NCBI GenBank assembly: GCA_963783695.1
Contig: CAWAOM010000006.1
Span: 124,001 to 188,000 of the forward strand
Length of the DNA: 64,000 nt
Direction: 5' to 3'
DNA from: BM003 sp963783695
Lineage (GTDB): Bacteria; Pseudomonadota; Gammaproteobacteria; Steroidobacterales; BM003
Made by a program: the position numbers and the translations under genes. Positions within the stretch are counted from its first letter, which is position 1. Every line of letters begins with the position of its first letter. Shown here in pieces: positions 1 to 8,774 of this stretch. Under the pieces are notes generated by a model that was not told the origin of the DNA, did not search any database, and saw nothing but the letters and a program-made list of their open reading frames with translations.

Positions 1-418
1 TCTCGGTGGTTGCTTCCTGCCACCACTCGCGCGACAACAGGTAGCCCTGTGACAAGAGGTTGTACGGCCATCTCTGCCAGCCGTCATAGCTAAACCGGCG
101 ATCGTGCGGCAGTGTCTGGGCAACCGGCTCCGCAGCTCCGCTCGTCGCGGCCGAAAACGCGTACTTGCCCAGCGCGACGGTCTTGCGAATGCCGCTTTGG
201 GCTAGTTTCAACTGCTTGCCAGGCGACATCGCCAGGTGCATGGCCCAGTCGAGCCCGGCACCGGCCACATGCGCCGGCGACATACCCAACGTAAGCCGCG
301 ATAACTTCGTGCGCAATTGATGATCCAGCCGTTGCGCCACGCCGTCGATAGCGTCGCTACCCGAACCGGTTGCGTCAGCGCTATCGAAATTCTCCTGACC
401 GTTCGCTCCTGATGACAT
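1..418 (-). CDS. PhaC-type poly(3-hydroxyalkanoate) synthase, N-terminal part (cut by window edge)
   Basis: Leftward open frame from ATG at 418 running off the left edge with no stop, so about 139 residues are visible. The end of the visible part reads DRRFSYDGWQRWPYNLLSQG followed by a YLLSREWW segment. This matches the conserved start of the PhaC N-terminal domain (family pattern: DRRF..W..nP.y..l.q.Yl...W), which precedes the alpha/beta-hydrolase core in class I polyester synthases. The first roughly 90 residues are a variable leader, as is usual in the family. The catalytic Cys-Asp-His region lies outside the window, so activity cannot be judged. It is divergent from the AEC transporter, sharing a 179-base gap. 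The call rests on the N-terminal pattern only; a non-PHA hydrolase of the same superfamily remains possible. Confidence 0.7.
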   Translation of the reverse strand, partial: MSSGANGQENFDSADATGSGSDAIDGVAQRLDHQLRTKLSRLTLGMSPAHVAGAGLDWAMHLAMSPGKQLKLAQSGIRKTVALGKYAFSAATSGAAEPVAQTLPHDRRFSYDGWQRWPYNLLSQGYLLSREWWQEATTE

Positions 419-597
419 GCAAGACCTCCATGGCGAGTTCGCTTCCGCCAAAAACCATTGTCCAAAACCGCCATTATACGAGAGCGCGGCGCGGATGACT
501 CACCTGGTTTGTGCGACTTTGGTCGGTCCGGTTGACTGGATTTCGCCTTGACCAGAGCCTAAGCTCACGCGCTCGTCCTCGAAAACCGGGCCTTGCC

Positions 598-1476
598 GTG
601 TACACCCAACTGCTCGCCATAATCGGGCCGATCGTACTGATCGCCGGGATCGGCTTTTTCTGGGCCCGCAATGGCAGCAGTTTTCGCAGCGATTTCGTGC
701 GCGACCTGGTCTTCTACCTCGGCGGCCCGTGCCTGGTGATTTCGTCGCTGACCGGCTCCGAATTGTCGGCAGCGAGCTTGCTGGCCATGGGCCGCAATGC
801 GGTCATTATCGCCGCACTGTGTGGGTTGATCTTTGCCGTGATGATTCGCCTGCAGGGTCGCGATTTGCGCGTATTCCTGCCACCCATGATTTTCAGCAAC
901 AGTGGCAATATGGGTCTGCCGCTGTCGCTTTTCGCTTTTGGCGAGACCGGGCTGGTTCTGGGGGTGGCTTATTTCGTCGCGATGACCGTGCTGCATTTCA
1001 CTTTCGGCGTAGTGCTGATCAGCGGCAAGTTCGATCCGCTGGCACTGTTGCGCTCGCCATTCGTGCTGGCGGTGTTGTTCTCGGTCGCAATGCTCGGCCT
1101 CGGCTGGGAGCTGCCCGCCATGCTCGATAACTCGATTCGGCTGCTGGGGCAAATGACGATTCCGCTGATGCTGTTGACCCTTGGCGTATCACTGGCGAGC
1201 CTCAAAATCCGCGACCTGATGACCGCCTCGCTGTATGGCGGACTGCGTGTGCTCGTCGGCTTCGCGATTGGCTTCGGTCTCGCGCTGCTGCTCGACCTGC
1301 GCGGGGCGGAGCGCGGTGTGTTGCTGATCCAGGCGGCCATGCCCTCGGCCGTTTTCACGTATCTGATGGCGGAGCACTATCAGCGCTCCCCGCAGACGGT
1401 CGCCGGTATTATTGTCATGTCCACCCTCATCGCCTTTGTCTGCCTGCCGGTCGTCGTGTGGCTGGCGATGGCGTGA
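598..1476 (+). CDS. AEC family (auxin efflux carrier-like) transporter
   Basis: Integral membrane protein of 292 residues if started at GTG 598. The frame is open further up to 511, but residues before VYTQLLAIIGPIVL are Arg/Pro-rich and not membrane-like, so the later start is preferred even though no good ribosome site is visible. About ten hydrophobic segments are spread over the whole length in two halves (roughly 1-130 and 160-292), with a GNMGLPL motif in the first half, typical of the Mem_trans/AEC family (five plus five helices with a crossover Asn/Gly-rich segment). Bacterial members export or import carboxylates such as malate or malonate; the substrate here is unknown. Its TGA shares one base with the ATG of the next transporter, suggesting co-translation. 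Confidence 0.85.
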   Translation: MYTQLLAIIGPIVLIAGIGFFWARNGSSFRSDFVRDLVFYLGGPCLVISSLTGSELSAASLLAMGRNAVIIAALCGLIFAVMIRLQGRDLRVFLPPMIFSNSGNMGLPLSLFAFGETGLVLGVAYFVAMTVLHFTFGVVLISGKFDPLALLRSPFVLAVLFSVAMLGLGWELPAMLDNSIRLLGQMTIPLMLLTLGVSLASLKIRDLMTASLYGGLRVLVGFAIGFGLALLLDLRGAERGVLLIQAAMPSAVFTYLMAEHYQRSPQTVAGIIVMSTLIAFVCLPVVVWLAMA

Positions 1477-2417
1477 TGGAAGACCTCATGGAGCAAAGAT
1501 CACCGCAACCAGAATCGCACGGCGACAACCTCCGCGGGATCGGCATGATGCTGCTGGCCGTACTGTGCATGATCGGTGTCGATGTCAGCGCCAAGTGGCT
1601 TAGCGCTGACTACGCGCTGGCGCAAATCGTTTTCGTCCGCGGCCTGCTCGCAATCATCAGCCTGTTGGCGCTGTTTGCGGTCACCGCAAGGCTGCGTGAG
1701 CTGCGCATGCAACAACCCGCCGTGCACGGTCTGCGCAGCCTGCTCTCGACCGGAGCTATTTTCGGATTCTTTTTTGCCCTCGCCAACCTGCCTCTGGCCG
1801 AGGCAGTCACGATTGCATTTGCCGCACCGTTGCTGGTCTCGGCACTGTCACAGCCGCTGCTCGGCGAACATGTCGGAGGACGCCGCTGGGCCGCCGTGTG
1901 TGTCGGCTTCGTCGGCGTCCTCATCGTACTCCGCCCGAGCGCCAGCCTGTTCGACCCGGCAGCGCTGGCGGCGCTGGGCGCGACCGTTTGCTACGCCTTT
2001 CTCGTTTTGACAGCTCGCGTATTCAGTCGCACCGAGACTGCGGCGAGTCTCGCGTTGTATCCCTTCGTCATACCGACTTTGCTGGGAGCGCTGCTGGTCG
2101 CCGGAGACTGGCGCAGCCCGAGCGCGTTGGACTGGATACCGTTCGTGCTGTGCGGCATGTTCGGCGCGCTCGCCTACCTGACGATGAACCGGGCCCTCGC
2201 GCTGGCGCAGCCAGCGTTACTGGCACCATTCGAATACGTGTGCCTGATCGGCGCGATTGCGGCCGGATACCTGATCTGGAACGAGATACCCGATGCCACG
2301 ACCGTGACCGGGGCCGCGATCATCGTGGCCTCCGGTCTCTACGTCATTCACCGCGAGAGCCGCCGGTCAGGCGCAGCGGGAGACCCTGCGACAACCTCGC
2401 AGGGGCCAAAAATCTGA
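1476..2417 (+). CDS. DMT superfamily (EamA) transporter
   Basis: 313-residue membrane protein with ten predicted helices in two EamA repeats: roughly residues 15-145 (starting GIGMMLLAVLCMIGVDVSAK) and 160-300. The pattern GLRSLLSTGAIFGFFFALA followed by LPLAEAVTIAFAAPLLV is typical of the RhaT/EamA branch of drug/metabolite transporters. The start is taken as ATG 1476, which overlaps the stop of the AEC transporter by one base (TGATG), in preference to GTG 1458. The overlap implies translational coupling and possibly a linked physiological role. Substrate is not predictable. The C-terminus ends in a short cytoplasmic basic/Gly-rich tail. Confidence 0.87.
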   Translation: MEDLMEQRSPQPESHGDNLRGIGMMLLAVLCMIGVDVSAKWLSADYALAQIVFVRGLLAIISLLALFAVTARLRELRMQQPAVHGLRSLLSTGAIFGFFFALANLPLAEAVTIAFAAPLLVSALSQPLLGEHVGGRRWAAVCVGFVGVLIVLRPSASLFDPAALAALGATVCYAFLVLTARVFSRTETAASLALYPFVIPTLLGALLVAGDWRSPSALDWIPFVLCGMFGALAYLTMNRALALAQPALLAPFEYVCLIGAIAAGYLIWNEIPDATTVTGAAIIVASGLYVIHRESRRSGAAGDPATTSQGPKI

Positions 2418-2510
2418 CGCACGTCACAGCTCTGCAACCCCATGCTTCGCGTCGCTGACGGGGCATGATAGTGTTGGCGAACATTACATAATGGTTGTGG
2501 AAGGATCTTT

Positions 2511-3356
2511 GTGAGCGGAGACCCAGGGAGCACATCCGAGCATTTCCGGCAGGAGCTGCTGGCGGGCCTCGAGCGATTTCTGACCTTGTTCGGACGCATC
2601 CTGCTGCGTCTCGGTGTCGGCTATGCCGAATTTACGGTAATTGCCCGGCGCGCGTTTGCGGCGGGCGGCGCAAGGAGCCTTGGCCTCGAGTCGGCGGCAG
2701 AGGATCCCGAGCGCGTGGCCGCACTGACCGGACTGACTACCGAGGACATTGCGGCTGCGATGGTAGTCGACAAAAAGCCGGGTGACGACCACAGCCTGTT
2801 CTCACCGTTGTCCACCATTCTGCATTTCTGGCACCACGACCCGGATTACACCGATCTCGACAAGAAGCCGCGTGAACTGTTGATTGAAGGCGAGGCGCCA
2901 AGTTTTGACTCGCTTGCCCAACGCGTTGGCGGCGGCGCGGCGACCGAGCAACTGTTGACCGACCTCGAGGAATGGGGTTGTGTCGAACGCACCGAGGACG
3001 GAAGACTCAAGGTGCTCACGGACTGCTTCACGATTTCGCAGCCGGGCCGGCATTTTGCTCATGTCGTAACCCGCTCGATGACCGACCTGTCACGCACACT
3101 TCTGCACAACATGGAGCAGCCGGACAAAGACCAGCGCTGGATGCAGAGATTCGTGTGGACCGACCGGCTGCTGGCCCGCGATGTCAGTCAGTTCCGCGAG
3201 CTCGCGGTGCGCCAGGGCCGCTACAGCACAGACATGCTCGACGAATGGCTCGCCGGCCACGAAGCAGATACCGACTATCCGCACGGCAACATGCTGCACC
3301 GCGCCGGAGTCGGGGTGTACTACTTTGAAGTAGAAAACGACGCCGACGGCGACTAG
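2511..3356 (+). CDS. DUF6502 family protein
   Basis: 281 residues, soluble, GTG start at 2511 preceded by a GGAAGGA-like ribosome site about eight bases upstream. Residues 20-90 carry the pattern LLRLGVGYAEFTVIARRAFA, then a short helix-turn-helix-like stretch (RVAALTGLTTEDIAAAM), which I recognise from the DUF6502 family. Those proteins have a winged-helix-like N-terminus and no assigned function. The rest alternates acidic helices (EQLLTDLEEWGCVERTEDG looks like a second small winged element). It may bind DNA, but that is inference. It follows the DMT transporter by 93 bases and may have its own promoter. Confidence 0.75.
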   Translation: MSGDPGSTSEHFRQELLAGLERFLTLFGRILLRLGVGYAEFTVIARRAFAAGGARSLGLESAAEDPERVAALTGLTTEDIAAAMVVDKKPGDDHSLFSPLSTILHFWHHDPDYTDLDKKPRELLIEGEAPSFDSLAQRVGGGAATEQLLTDLEEWGCVERTEDGRLKVLTDCFTISQPGRHFAHVVTRSMTDLSRTLLHNMEQPDKDQRWMQRFVWTDRLLARDVSQFRELAVRQGRYSTDMLDEWLAGHEADTDYPHGNMLHRAGVGVYYFEVENDADGD

Positions 3357-3680
3357 TCGCGGCGCGGACGGAGTCCCGGTCCGGCCGCGGCACGCGGATC
3401 AGCGCGCGCTGCGGGAAAAACCACTGCGTCCGTGTTGACACCATGTAATCTCCGCCGTTCACAGGCACAAACCAAGGCACAGTGGCCTGTCGTTACCGCT
3501 CCCTTGCCAGGCGAACATTCATCTGCCCGCATCTCCGGGCGCCGGTCAACCCATCCCGCAAGTTGCGGCGACATGATCAGCCGGTACCCGGCGAAACGGC
3601 GCCGCTATGACACTGGCAGTGTAAACTCATCACTCTGTGGCAAAAGCTACTGACGCGACCAGCCCACCCCGGGAGCAGCC
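3357..3680. other. Intergenic region, 324 bases, before gabD
   Basis: No convincing gene. A 73-codon frame at 3432-3653 has Ser/Arg/Pro-rich composition and no ribosome site. The only structured element I see is the palindrome at 3610-3622, described separately. A GGGAGC ribosome site precedes the gabD ATG. Confidence 0.6.
3610..3622. promoter_or_regulatory. Perfect palindrome upstream of gabD, candidate operator
   Basis: ACACTG-G-CAGTGT: two six-base arms, exact reverse complements, around one base, centred 65 bases before the gabD ATG at 3681. The position suits an operator or promoter-proximal site. No recognisable regulator gene is adjacent, so the binding protein is unknown. Confidence 0.35.
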
Positions 3681-5138
3681 ATGCCTGAACTGTCAGATAC
3701 CGCACTGTTGAAAAACCAGGGATATATCGACGGCAGATGGACTGACGCCGACGATCACGCGGTTTTTACCGTCACGGATCCGGCCACAGGCAGCGTCGTT
3801 GCCACCGTCGCGAATTTTGGCCGCATGGAAACCCGGGCGGCGATTGCGGCGGCGACGCGGGCGCTGCCGCAATGGCGCGACCGGACCGCGAAGGACAGGG
3901 CTGCCTGCCTGCAACGTTGGTTTGCATTGATTCTCGAACACCAGGAAGACCTTGCGCGACTGATGACAGCGGAGCAGGGAAAGCCCCTTGCCGAGGCGCG
4001 CGGTGAAGTCGCCTACGGGGCGTCGTTCGTCGAGTGGTTTGCCGAGGAAGGCAAACGTATCTACGGCGACATCATCCCCGCACCCGCGCCAGATCGCAGG
4101 ATTCTGACCCTTAAACAGCCGATTGGTGTCGTCGCCGCAATAACGCCGTGGAACTTCCCGGTCGCGATGATCACGCGCAAAATTGCGCCCGCGCTCGCAG
4201 CCGGGTGCAGCGCCGTCGTCAAGCCGGCCGAGGACACACCGTTGTGCGCGCTCGCGCTGGTCGAACTCGCAGCGCGCGCGGAGATTCCGCCAGGCGTCAT
4301 CAACGTCGTTCCAACAACAGACGCAGCCGCCTGCGGCGATGAACTGTGCGCCAGTGCGGCGGTCCGCAAACTGTCGTTCACCGGCTCCACCGCCGTTGGC
4401 AAAATCCTGATGCGGCAATGCGCCGACACAGTAAAAAAAGTGTCTCTCGAACTCGGCGGCAATGCGCCGTTTATCGTGTTCGACGATGCCGACATCGATG
4501 CGGCCGTCGACGGTGCGATAGCGTCGAAGTATCGAAACGCCGGGCAGACCTGCGTCTGCGCGAACCGCATGCTGGTTCAGGACGGCGTTTACGCCGAGTT
4601 CGCGGCGGAGCTTGCCAGCCGGGTTGAATCAATGACAGTAGGCCGCGGCGATGAACAAGGGGTTGCTATCGGCCCTCTGATCAATTCTGCAGCGGTGGAA
4701 AAAGTCGAGGACCTGGTTAACGATGCACTAGGGCACGGCGCAAGCGTTGCAACAGGCGGCCATCGCCACGATGCCGGCGCCAACTACTACGCACCGACCG
4801 TACTGTGCGATGTTACGACAGAGATGCGGATCGCCCATGAAGAGATTTTCGGGCCGGTCGCACCGCTTATCAGGTTCAGCGACGAAGCAACTGCGATTCA
4901 CATTGCCAATGACACGCCCTACGGTCTGGCGGCTTACTTTTATGCGCGCGATATCGGTCGTGTGTGGCGCGTGGCAGAAGCACTGGAATATGGCATCGTG
5001 GGCATCAACGAAGGCATCATCTCGACCGAGGTCGCGCCGTTTGGCGGAGTCAAGGAATCCGGGATCGGACGCGAAGGATCGCGCTATGGCATCGAAGACT
5101 ATATCGAGCTCAAGTACCTCTGCATGGGCGGCCTGTGA
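3681..5138 (+). CDS. gabD: NAD(P)-dependent succinate-semialdehyde dehydrogenase
   Basis: 485 residues, the usual length for GabD. It oxidises succinic semialdehyde to succinate, the second step of GABA breakdown. Visible aldehyde-dehydrogenase marks: TPWNFP at about 155 (cofactor-binding region), FTGSTAVGK at about 232, general-base Glu in LELGGNAP at about 257, and nucleophile Cys in NAGQTCVCANRM at about 291. The NAGQTCV.ANR context and the N-terminal NQGYIDGRW pattern are characteristic of the GabD branch. It converges on gabT (14 bases between stops), which supports the GABA assignment. ATG start with GGGAGC upstream. Other semialdehydes such as glutarate semialdehyde cannot be excluded. 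Confidence 0.9.
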   Translation: MPELSDTALLKNQGYIDGRWTDADDHAVFTVTDPATGSVVATVANFGRMETRAAIAAATRALPQWRDRTAKDRAACLQRWFALILEHQEDLARLMTAEQGKPLAEARGEVAYGASFVEWFAEEGKRIYGDIIPAPAPDRRILTLKQPIGVVAAITPWNFPVAMITRKIAPALAAGCSAVVKPAEDTPLCALALVELAARAEIPPGVINVVPTTDAAACGDELCASAAVRKLSFTGSTAVGKILMRQCADTVKKVSLELGGNAPFIVFDDADIDAAVDGAIASKYRNAGQTCVCANRMLVQDGVYAEFAAELASRVESMTVGRGDEQGVAIGPLINSAAVEKVEDLVNDALGHGASVATGGHRHDAGANYYAPTVLCDVTTEMRIAHEEIFGPVAPLIRFSDEATAIHIANDTPYGLAAYFYARDIGRVWRVAEALEYGIVGINEGIISTEVAPFGGVKESGIGREGSRYGIEDYIELKYLCMGGL

Positions 5139-5152
5139 TTCTCACCACCGGC

Positions 5153-6448
5153 TCAGGCGACTGCCCGGCGCGCGCTTAGATCACGCAGACAACCTACCAG
5201 GATGTCGAGTCCTTCACGGACGATTACGTCGCTTGCAGTCAGCGGCACCATGATGCGGATGACATTGCCGTACATACCGCAAGTGACCAGCACGAGACCA
5301 CGCTGCGCGGCCTCGCGCATCACGGCAGCGGTGAGTTCGGGATCGGGTTCGTGCGATGTCTTGTCTTTCACCAGCTCGCAGGCCAGCATCGCACCGGCGC
5401 CGCGGACGTCACCGAGGCAATCGATTTGCTGCGATAGCTCGACCAGACCGTCGCGCAAAATCGAACCGATCGCGTCGGCCCGCCCGGCCAGGCCCTCTTC
5501 TTCTATGACGTCAAGAACAGCAAGCGCGGCCGCGGTTGCCAGCGGCGAAGCGGCGTAGGTGCCGCCGAGGCCACCCGGCTCCGGCGCGTCCATGATTTCC
5601 TGGCGCCCGGTTACCGCCGCGAGTGGAAAACCGCCAGCGAGACTCTTGGCCATCGTGATCAGGTCCGGCTCGACCCCGGAATGCTCGATTGCGAACATCC
5701 GCCCCGTGCGGGCAAAGCCGCTCTGGATTTCGTCCGCGATCAGCACGATGCCATGGGCATCGCATAGGTCGCGCAGTCCCCGCAGAAAAGCCGGTGGTGC
5801 AACATAGTAGCCACCCTCACCCAGCACCGGCTCGATAATCATCGCGGCCACACGGGCCGGATCGATATCAACCTTGAACAACTGCGCTATACCGTCAAGA
5901 GCTTGCTTCACGCTTACGCCACGGTAATCCATCGGGTAAGGCGCGTGGTAGATTTCACCCGGCATCGGCCCGAAACCGCTTTTGTACGGCATCACCTTGC
6001 CGGTCAGACCCATGCACATCATCGTGCGACCATGGAATCCCCCGCTAAAGGCAATAACGCCCGAGCGTCCGGTAAAGCTGCGCGCGATTTTCACCGCATT
6101 TTCGACAGCTTCCGCCCCGGTGGTGACAAACATGCTGCGGGTCGGCGCGGAGATCGGGACGATTGCATTAAGCCGTTCCGCAAGCGCCACCCCTGACTCG
6201 TAGGGTGTCACCATGAAACAGGTATGTGAGAATTTGCCAAGCTGGCGCTCGACCGCAGCGCGCACTTTTCGATGCAGGTGGCCGGTGTTCAGCACAGCGA
6301 TACCCCCCGCGAAATCGACGTAGCGGCGCCCGTCAACATCCCATAATTCGGCGTTGTCGGCCTTTTCGACAAACACCGGCAACAGGTTGGTCTGACCGCG
6401 TGCGAGCGCCGCATCGCGGCGCTGTTGCAAGATCTGGTTATTGCTCAT
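5153..6448 (-). CDS. gabT: 4-aminobutyrate--2-oxoglutarate aminotransferase
   Basis: 431 residues, a class III PLP-dependent aminotransferase. It moves the amino group of GABA to 2-oxoglutarate, giving succinic semialdehyde for the converging gabD product. Marks: YVDFAGGIAVLNTGH near the N-terminus, FVTTGAEAVENAVKIAR at about 106-122, GFHGRT, the cofactor-binding IADEIQSGFARTG, and the PLP lysine in TMAKSLAGGFPLAAV at about residue 268. ATG start at 6448. It is the last gene of the leftward run, 82 bases after the dienelactone hydrolase-like gene, so it may have its own promoter. 5-aminovalerate is a plausible alternative substrate. Confidence 0.92.
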   Translation of the reverse strand: MSNNQILQQRRDAALARGQTNLLPVFVEKADNAELWDVDGRRYVDFAGGIAVLNTGHLHRKVRAAVERQLGKFSHTCFMVTPYESGVALAERLNAIVPISAPTRSMFVTTGAEAVENAVKIARSFTGRSGVIAFSGGFHGRTMMCMGLTGKVMPYKSGFGPMPGEIYHAPYPMDYRGVSVKQALDGIAQLFKVDIDPARVAAMIIEPVLGEGGYYVAPPAFLRGLRDLCDAHGIVLIADEIQSGFARTGRMFAIEHSGVEPDLITMAKSLAGGFPLAAVTGRQEIMDAPEPGGLGGTYAASPLATAAALAVLDVIEEEGLAGRADAIGSILRDGLVELSQQIDCLGDVRGAGAMLACELVKDKTSHEPDPELTAAVMREAAQRGLVLVTCGMYGNVIRIMVPLTASDVIVREGLDILVGCLRDLSARRAVA

Positions 6449-6530
6449 TTTGCTTTGTCCTCAGCTTTTGAGCTGGTGTTGCGCCGCGCGTTCGTGTCAC
6501 ACGCCACAGCCGGCCAGCCGTGAATCTTGC

Positions 6531-7250
6531 TTACGCCAGCGAATCGTCGAGAAAATCCCTCATCGTGCGCCAGGAGCTGCGATCGGCATCCGCGCTGTAA
6601 ACCGTCCCAAATTCCGGATCCGCTGCCGCGGGGTTGGTAAACGCATGCATCGTGCGGCCGTAAACATGTACCTGCCAGTGGGCCCTTGCCTCGCTCAGCT
6701 CGGTCTGCAATGCAACGACCTGTTCGACCGGCACCATGGGATCGTCGTGCCCATGCAGCACCAGCACTTTCGCCGCGATTTGCCCGCCGCGGGTATTGGC
6801 CGGGGAACCGAGCAGGCCGTGAAAACTGACCACGGCACGCACATCCGCGCCGGTCCGCGCAAGATCGAGCACGCACATGCCACCGAAACAAAAACCGATT
6901 GCCGCCACCCGGGCTGCATCCACTTGCGGTAGCGCCCGGCATGCCGCAAGCGCGGCCCCGATGCGCGCCTGCAGCAGTTGCCGGTTCTCGACAAACGGCT
7001 GCATCAATGCCGCGTTCTCATCCGGCCCGGCGCCACGCCTGCCCTTGCCGTACATGTCGAGGGCAAAACCGACATAACCCAGTTCGGCCAACGCCCTCGC
7101 TTTACCAGCCTCGAAGTCGCCCTGGCCACCCCACGCATGCGCAACCATAACAGCCGGCAACGGAGCGCCGGCGTCGCTGTCCCACGCCACGACGCCCTCC
7201 AGCAAGCTATCTCCATCATGATACTCGAGGGTCCGGGTTTCGATTTTCAC
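6531..7250 (-). CDS. Dienelactone hydrolase family protein
   Basis: 239-residue alpha/beta hydrolase from GTG 7250, with a GAGGAAAC ribosome site just upstream; an open frame extends 46 codons further but overlaps the aldehyde dehydrogenase gene. The nucleophile is the Cys of GFCFGG (about residue 120), followed by Asp in HGHDDPMVP and His in MHAFTNP, giving the Cys-Asp-His triad of dienelactone hydrolases rather than a Ser triad. Family members cleave dienelactone in chloroaromatic breakdown or act on unknown esters and thioesters. It lies 19 bases after the aldehyde dehydrogenase and is probably co-transcribed with it and the acyl-CoA ligase. The true substrate is unknown. Confidence 0.85.
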   Translation of the reverse strand: MKIETRTLEYHDGDSLLEGVVAWDSDAGAPLPAVMVAHAWGGQGDFEAGKARALAELGYVGFALDMYGKGRRGAGPDENAALMQPFVENRQLLQARIGAALAACRALPQVDAARVAAIGFCFGGMCVLDLARTGADVRAVVSFHGLLGSPANTRGGQIAAKVLVLHGHDDPMVPVEQVVALQTELSEARAHWQVHVYGRTMHAFTNPAAADPEFGTVYSADADRSSWRTMRDFLDDSLA

Positions 7251-7269
7251 CAGCCGTTTCCTCCGATCC

Positions 7270-8697
7270 TCATTCGCTCCAGCCCATGACCGCCTTGGTT
7301 TCGAGAAATTCCTCGAAGCCATAAATGCCCCACTCGCGGCCATTGCCCGATTGCTTGTAGCCACCAAACGGCGCTTCGATATCGACACCGGTGCCGTTGA
7401 GGTGGACCATTCCGGTGCGCAGGCGCGCCGCTACCCGGCGTGCCCGCTCGATGTCCGCGGACGAAACGTAGCCGGACAGGCCATAGGGCGTATCGTTGGC
7501 GATTGTGACAGCCTCGTCTTCAGTGCCATACGGAATAATGCTCAGAACCGGGCCGAAAATCTCCTCCCGCGCGATTCGCATGTCGTTGCCAACCCGGGAA
7601 AAAACCGTCGGCCTCACAAAGAACCCGGTGTCAATCCCGGACGGCTTGCCGGTACCGCCGGCCACCAGCTTTGCACCGTCGGCGATACCCGCTTCTATCA
7701 GTGCCTGAATTTTGTCCCATTGCTGTTTGCTTACGACCGGACCCATATGCGTAGCGTCGCTGCGAGGATCTCCCACGACGACTTTGCGCGCCACTTCGGC
7801 GGCAATCTGTTCGGCCGCGCCGACAAACGCCTTCGGCACCAGCATCCGGGTAGGCGCGTTGCACGACTGCCCGGTGTTCTCGAAACAGGCCCTGGTTCCA
7901 TGCTTGACCGCAAGCTCGACATCGGCATCATCAAGAATGATGTTTGCCGACTTGCCACCGAGTTCAAGCGCAACTCGCTTCAGCGTGGCTGCCGCGGCAA
8001 TGCTGACAGCGCGACCCGCTCGCGTCGAACCGGTAAATGAGACCATGTCGATATCCGGGTGCGCGGCAATGACGGCGCCCACGCCAGGTCCATCGCCATT
8101 GACCAGGTTGAAAACACCCGCCGGCGTCTCCGCCTCATCCAGAATCTCCGCCAGAATCGCCGCATCGACCGGCGCAATTTCGCTGGGTTTCAATACCATC
8201 GTACAACCGGCCGCCAGCGCCGGCGCGACCTTGCATACGATCTGGTTGATCGGCCAGTTCCATGGCGTGATCAGGCCGCAAACGCCAACGGGTTCACGCA
8301 GAATCCGGGTACCGCCCAGCTCCTGCTCGAAGGCGAAGTTCTTCAGAATCTTGCCAGCGACCTTGAAATGCGCCAGCCCCATCGCTGCCTGGGCATTCGT
8401 CGCGAGGGCAATCGGCGCGCCCATCTCCGCACAGATGGCGCCCGCCACATCGGCGTAGCGCTTCTTGTAAACCGTGAGTATGCGACCCAGTAATTCGAGG
8501 CGTTCTTCGCGACTGCTTGACGCAAATGCCGGAAACGCTTGCCTTGCTGCGGCCACCGCCCGGTCCACATCCGCCGCAGCGCCGAGTGAGATCGTGCCTA
8601 TCTGCTGTTCGGTCGCAGGATCAATGACTTCGACCTCACGCGGCTGGTCGGGATCGACCCACTCACCGCCGATATAAAATTTTCTGAAGTTGTACAC
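7270..8697 (-). CDS. NAD-dependent aldehyde dehydrogenase
   Basis: 475 residues from GTG 8697, chosen because a GGGAG ribosome site lies six bases upstream and the protein then begins VYNFRKFYIGGEWVDP, the normal family N-terminus; the extra 20 codons of open frame look non-coding. Marks: TPWNWPINQ at about 145, FTGSTRAGR at about 222, LELGGKSANIILDDADVE (general base Glu) at about 245, and ENTGQSCNAPTRM with the nucleophile Cys at about 279. The SCNAPTRML context is that of broad-range aldehyde dehydrogenases often found in aromatic or lipid catabolic operons. It sits between the acyl-CoA ligase and the dienelactone hydrolase-like gene. Substrate unknown. Confidence 0.9.
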   Translation of the reverse strand: MYNFRKFYIGGEWVDPDQPREVEVIDPATEQQIGTISLGAAADVDRAVAAARQAFPAFASSSREERLELLGRILTVYKKRYADVAGAICAEMGAPIALATNAQAAMGLAHFKVAGKILKNFAFEQELGGTRILREPVGVCGLITPWNWPINQIVCKVAPALAAGCTMVLKPSEIAPVDAAILAEILDEAETPAGVFNLVNGDGPGVGAVIAAHPDIDMVSFTGSTRAGRAVSIAAAATLKRVALELGGKSANIILDDADVELAVKHGTRACFENTGQSCNAPTRMLVPKAFVGAAEQIAAEVARKVVVGDPRSDATHMGPVVSKQQWDKIQALIEAGIADGAKLVAGGTGKPSGIDTGFFVRPTVFSRVGNDMRIAREEIFGPVLSIIPYGTEDEAVTIANDTPYGLSGYVSSADIERARRVAARLRTGMVHLNGTGVDIEAPFGGYKQSGNGREWGIYGFEEFLETKAVMGWSE

Positions 8698-8774
8698 GAA
8701 TACTCCCTTTCTAATGTTACAAAATGGCCGCGCCGGGACCATTCCCGGTCGCTGCAACAGCTACCGCGCCCGCC

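Noticed and set aside
3432..3653. 73-codon rightward frame before gabD
   Set aside because: Ser/Arg/Pro-rich translation, no ribosome site and it contains the palindrome; not protein-like.
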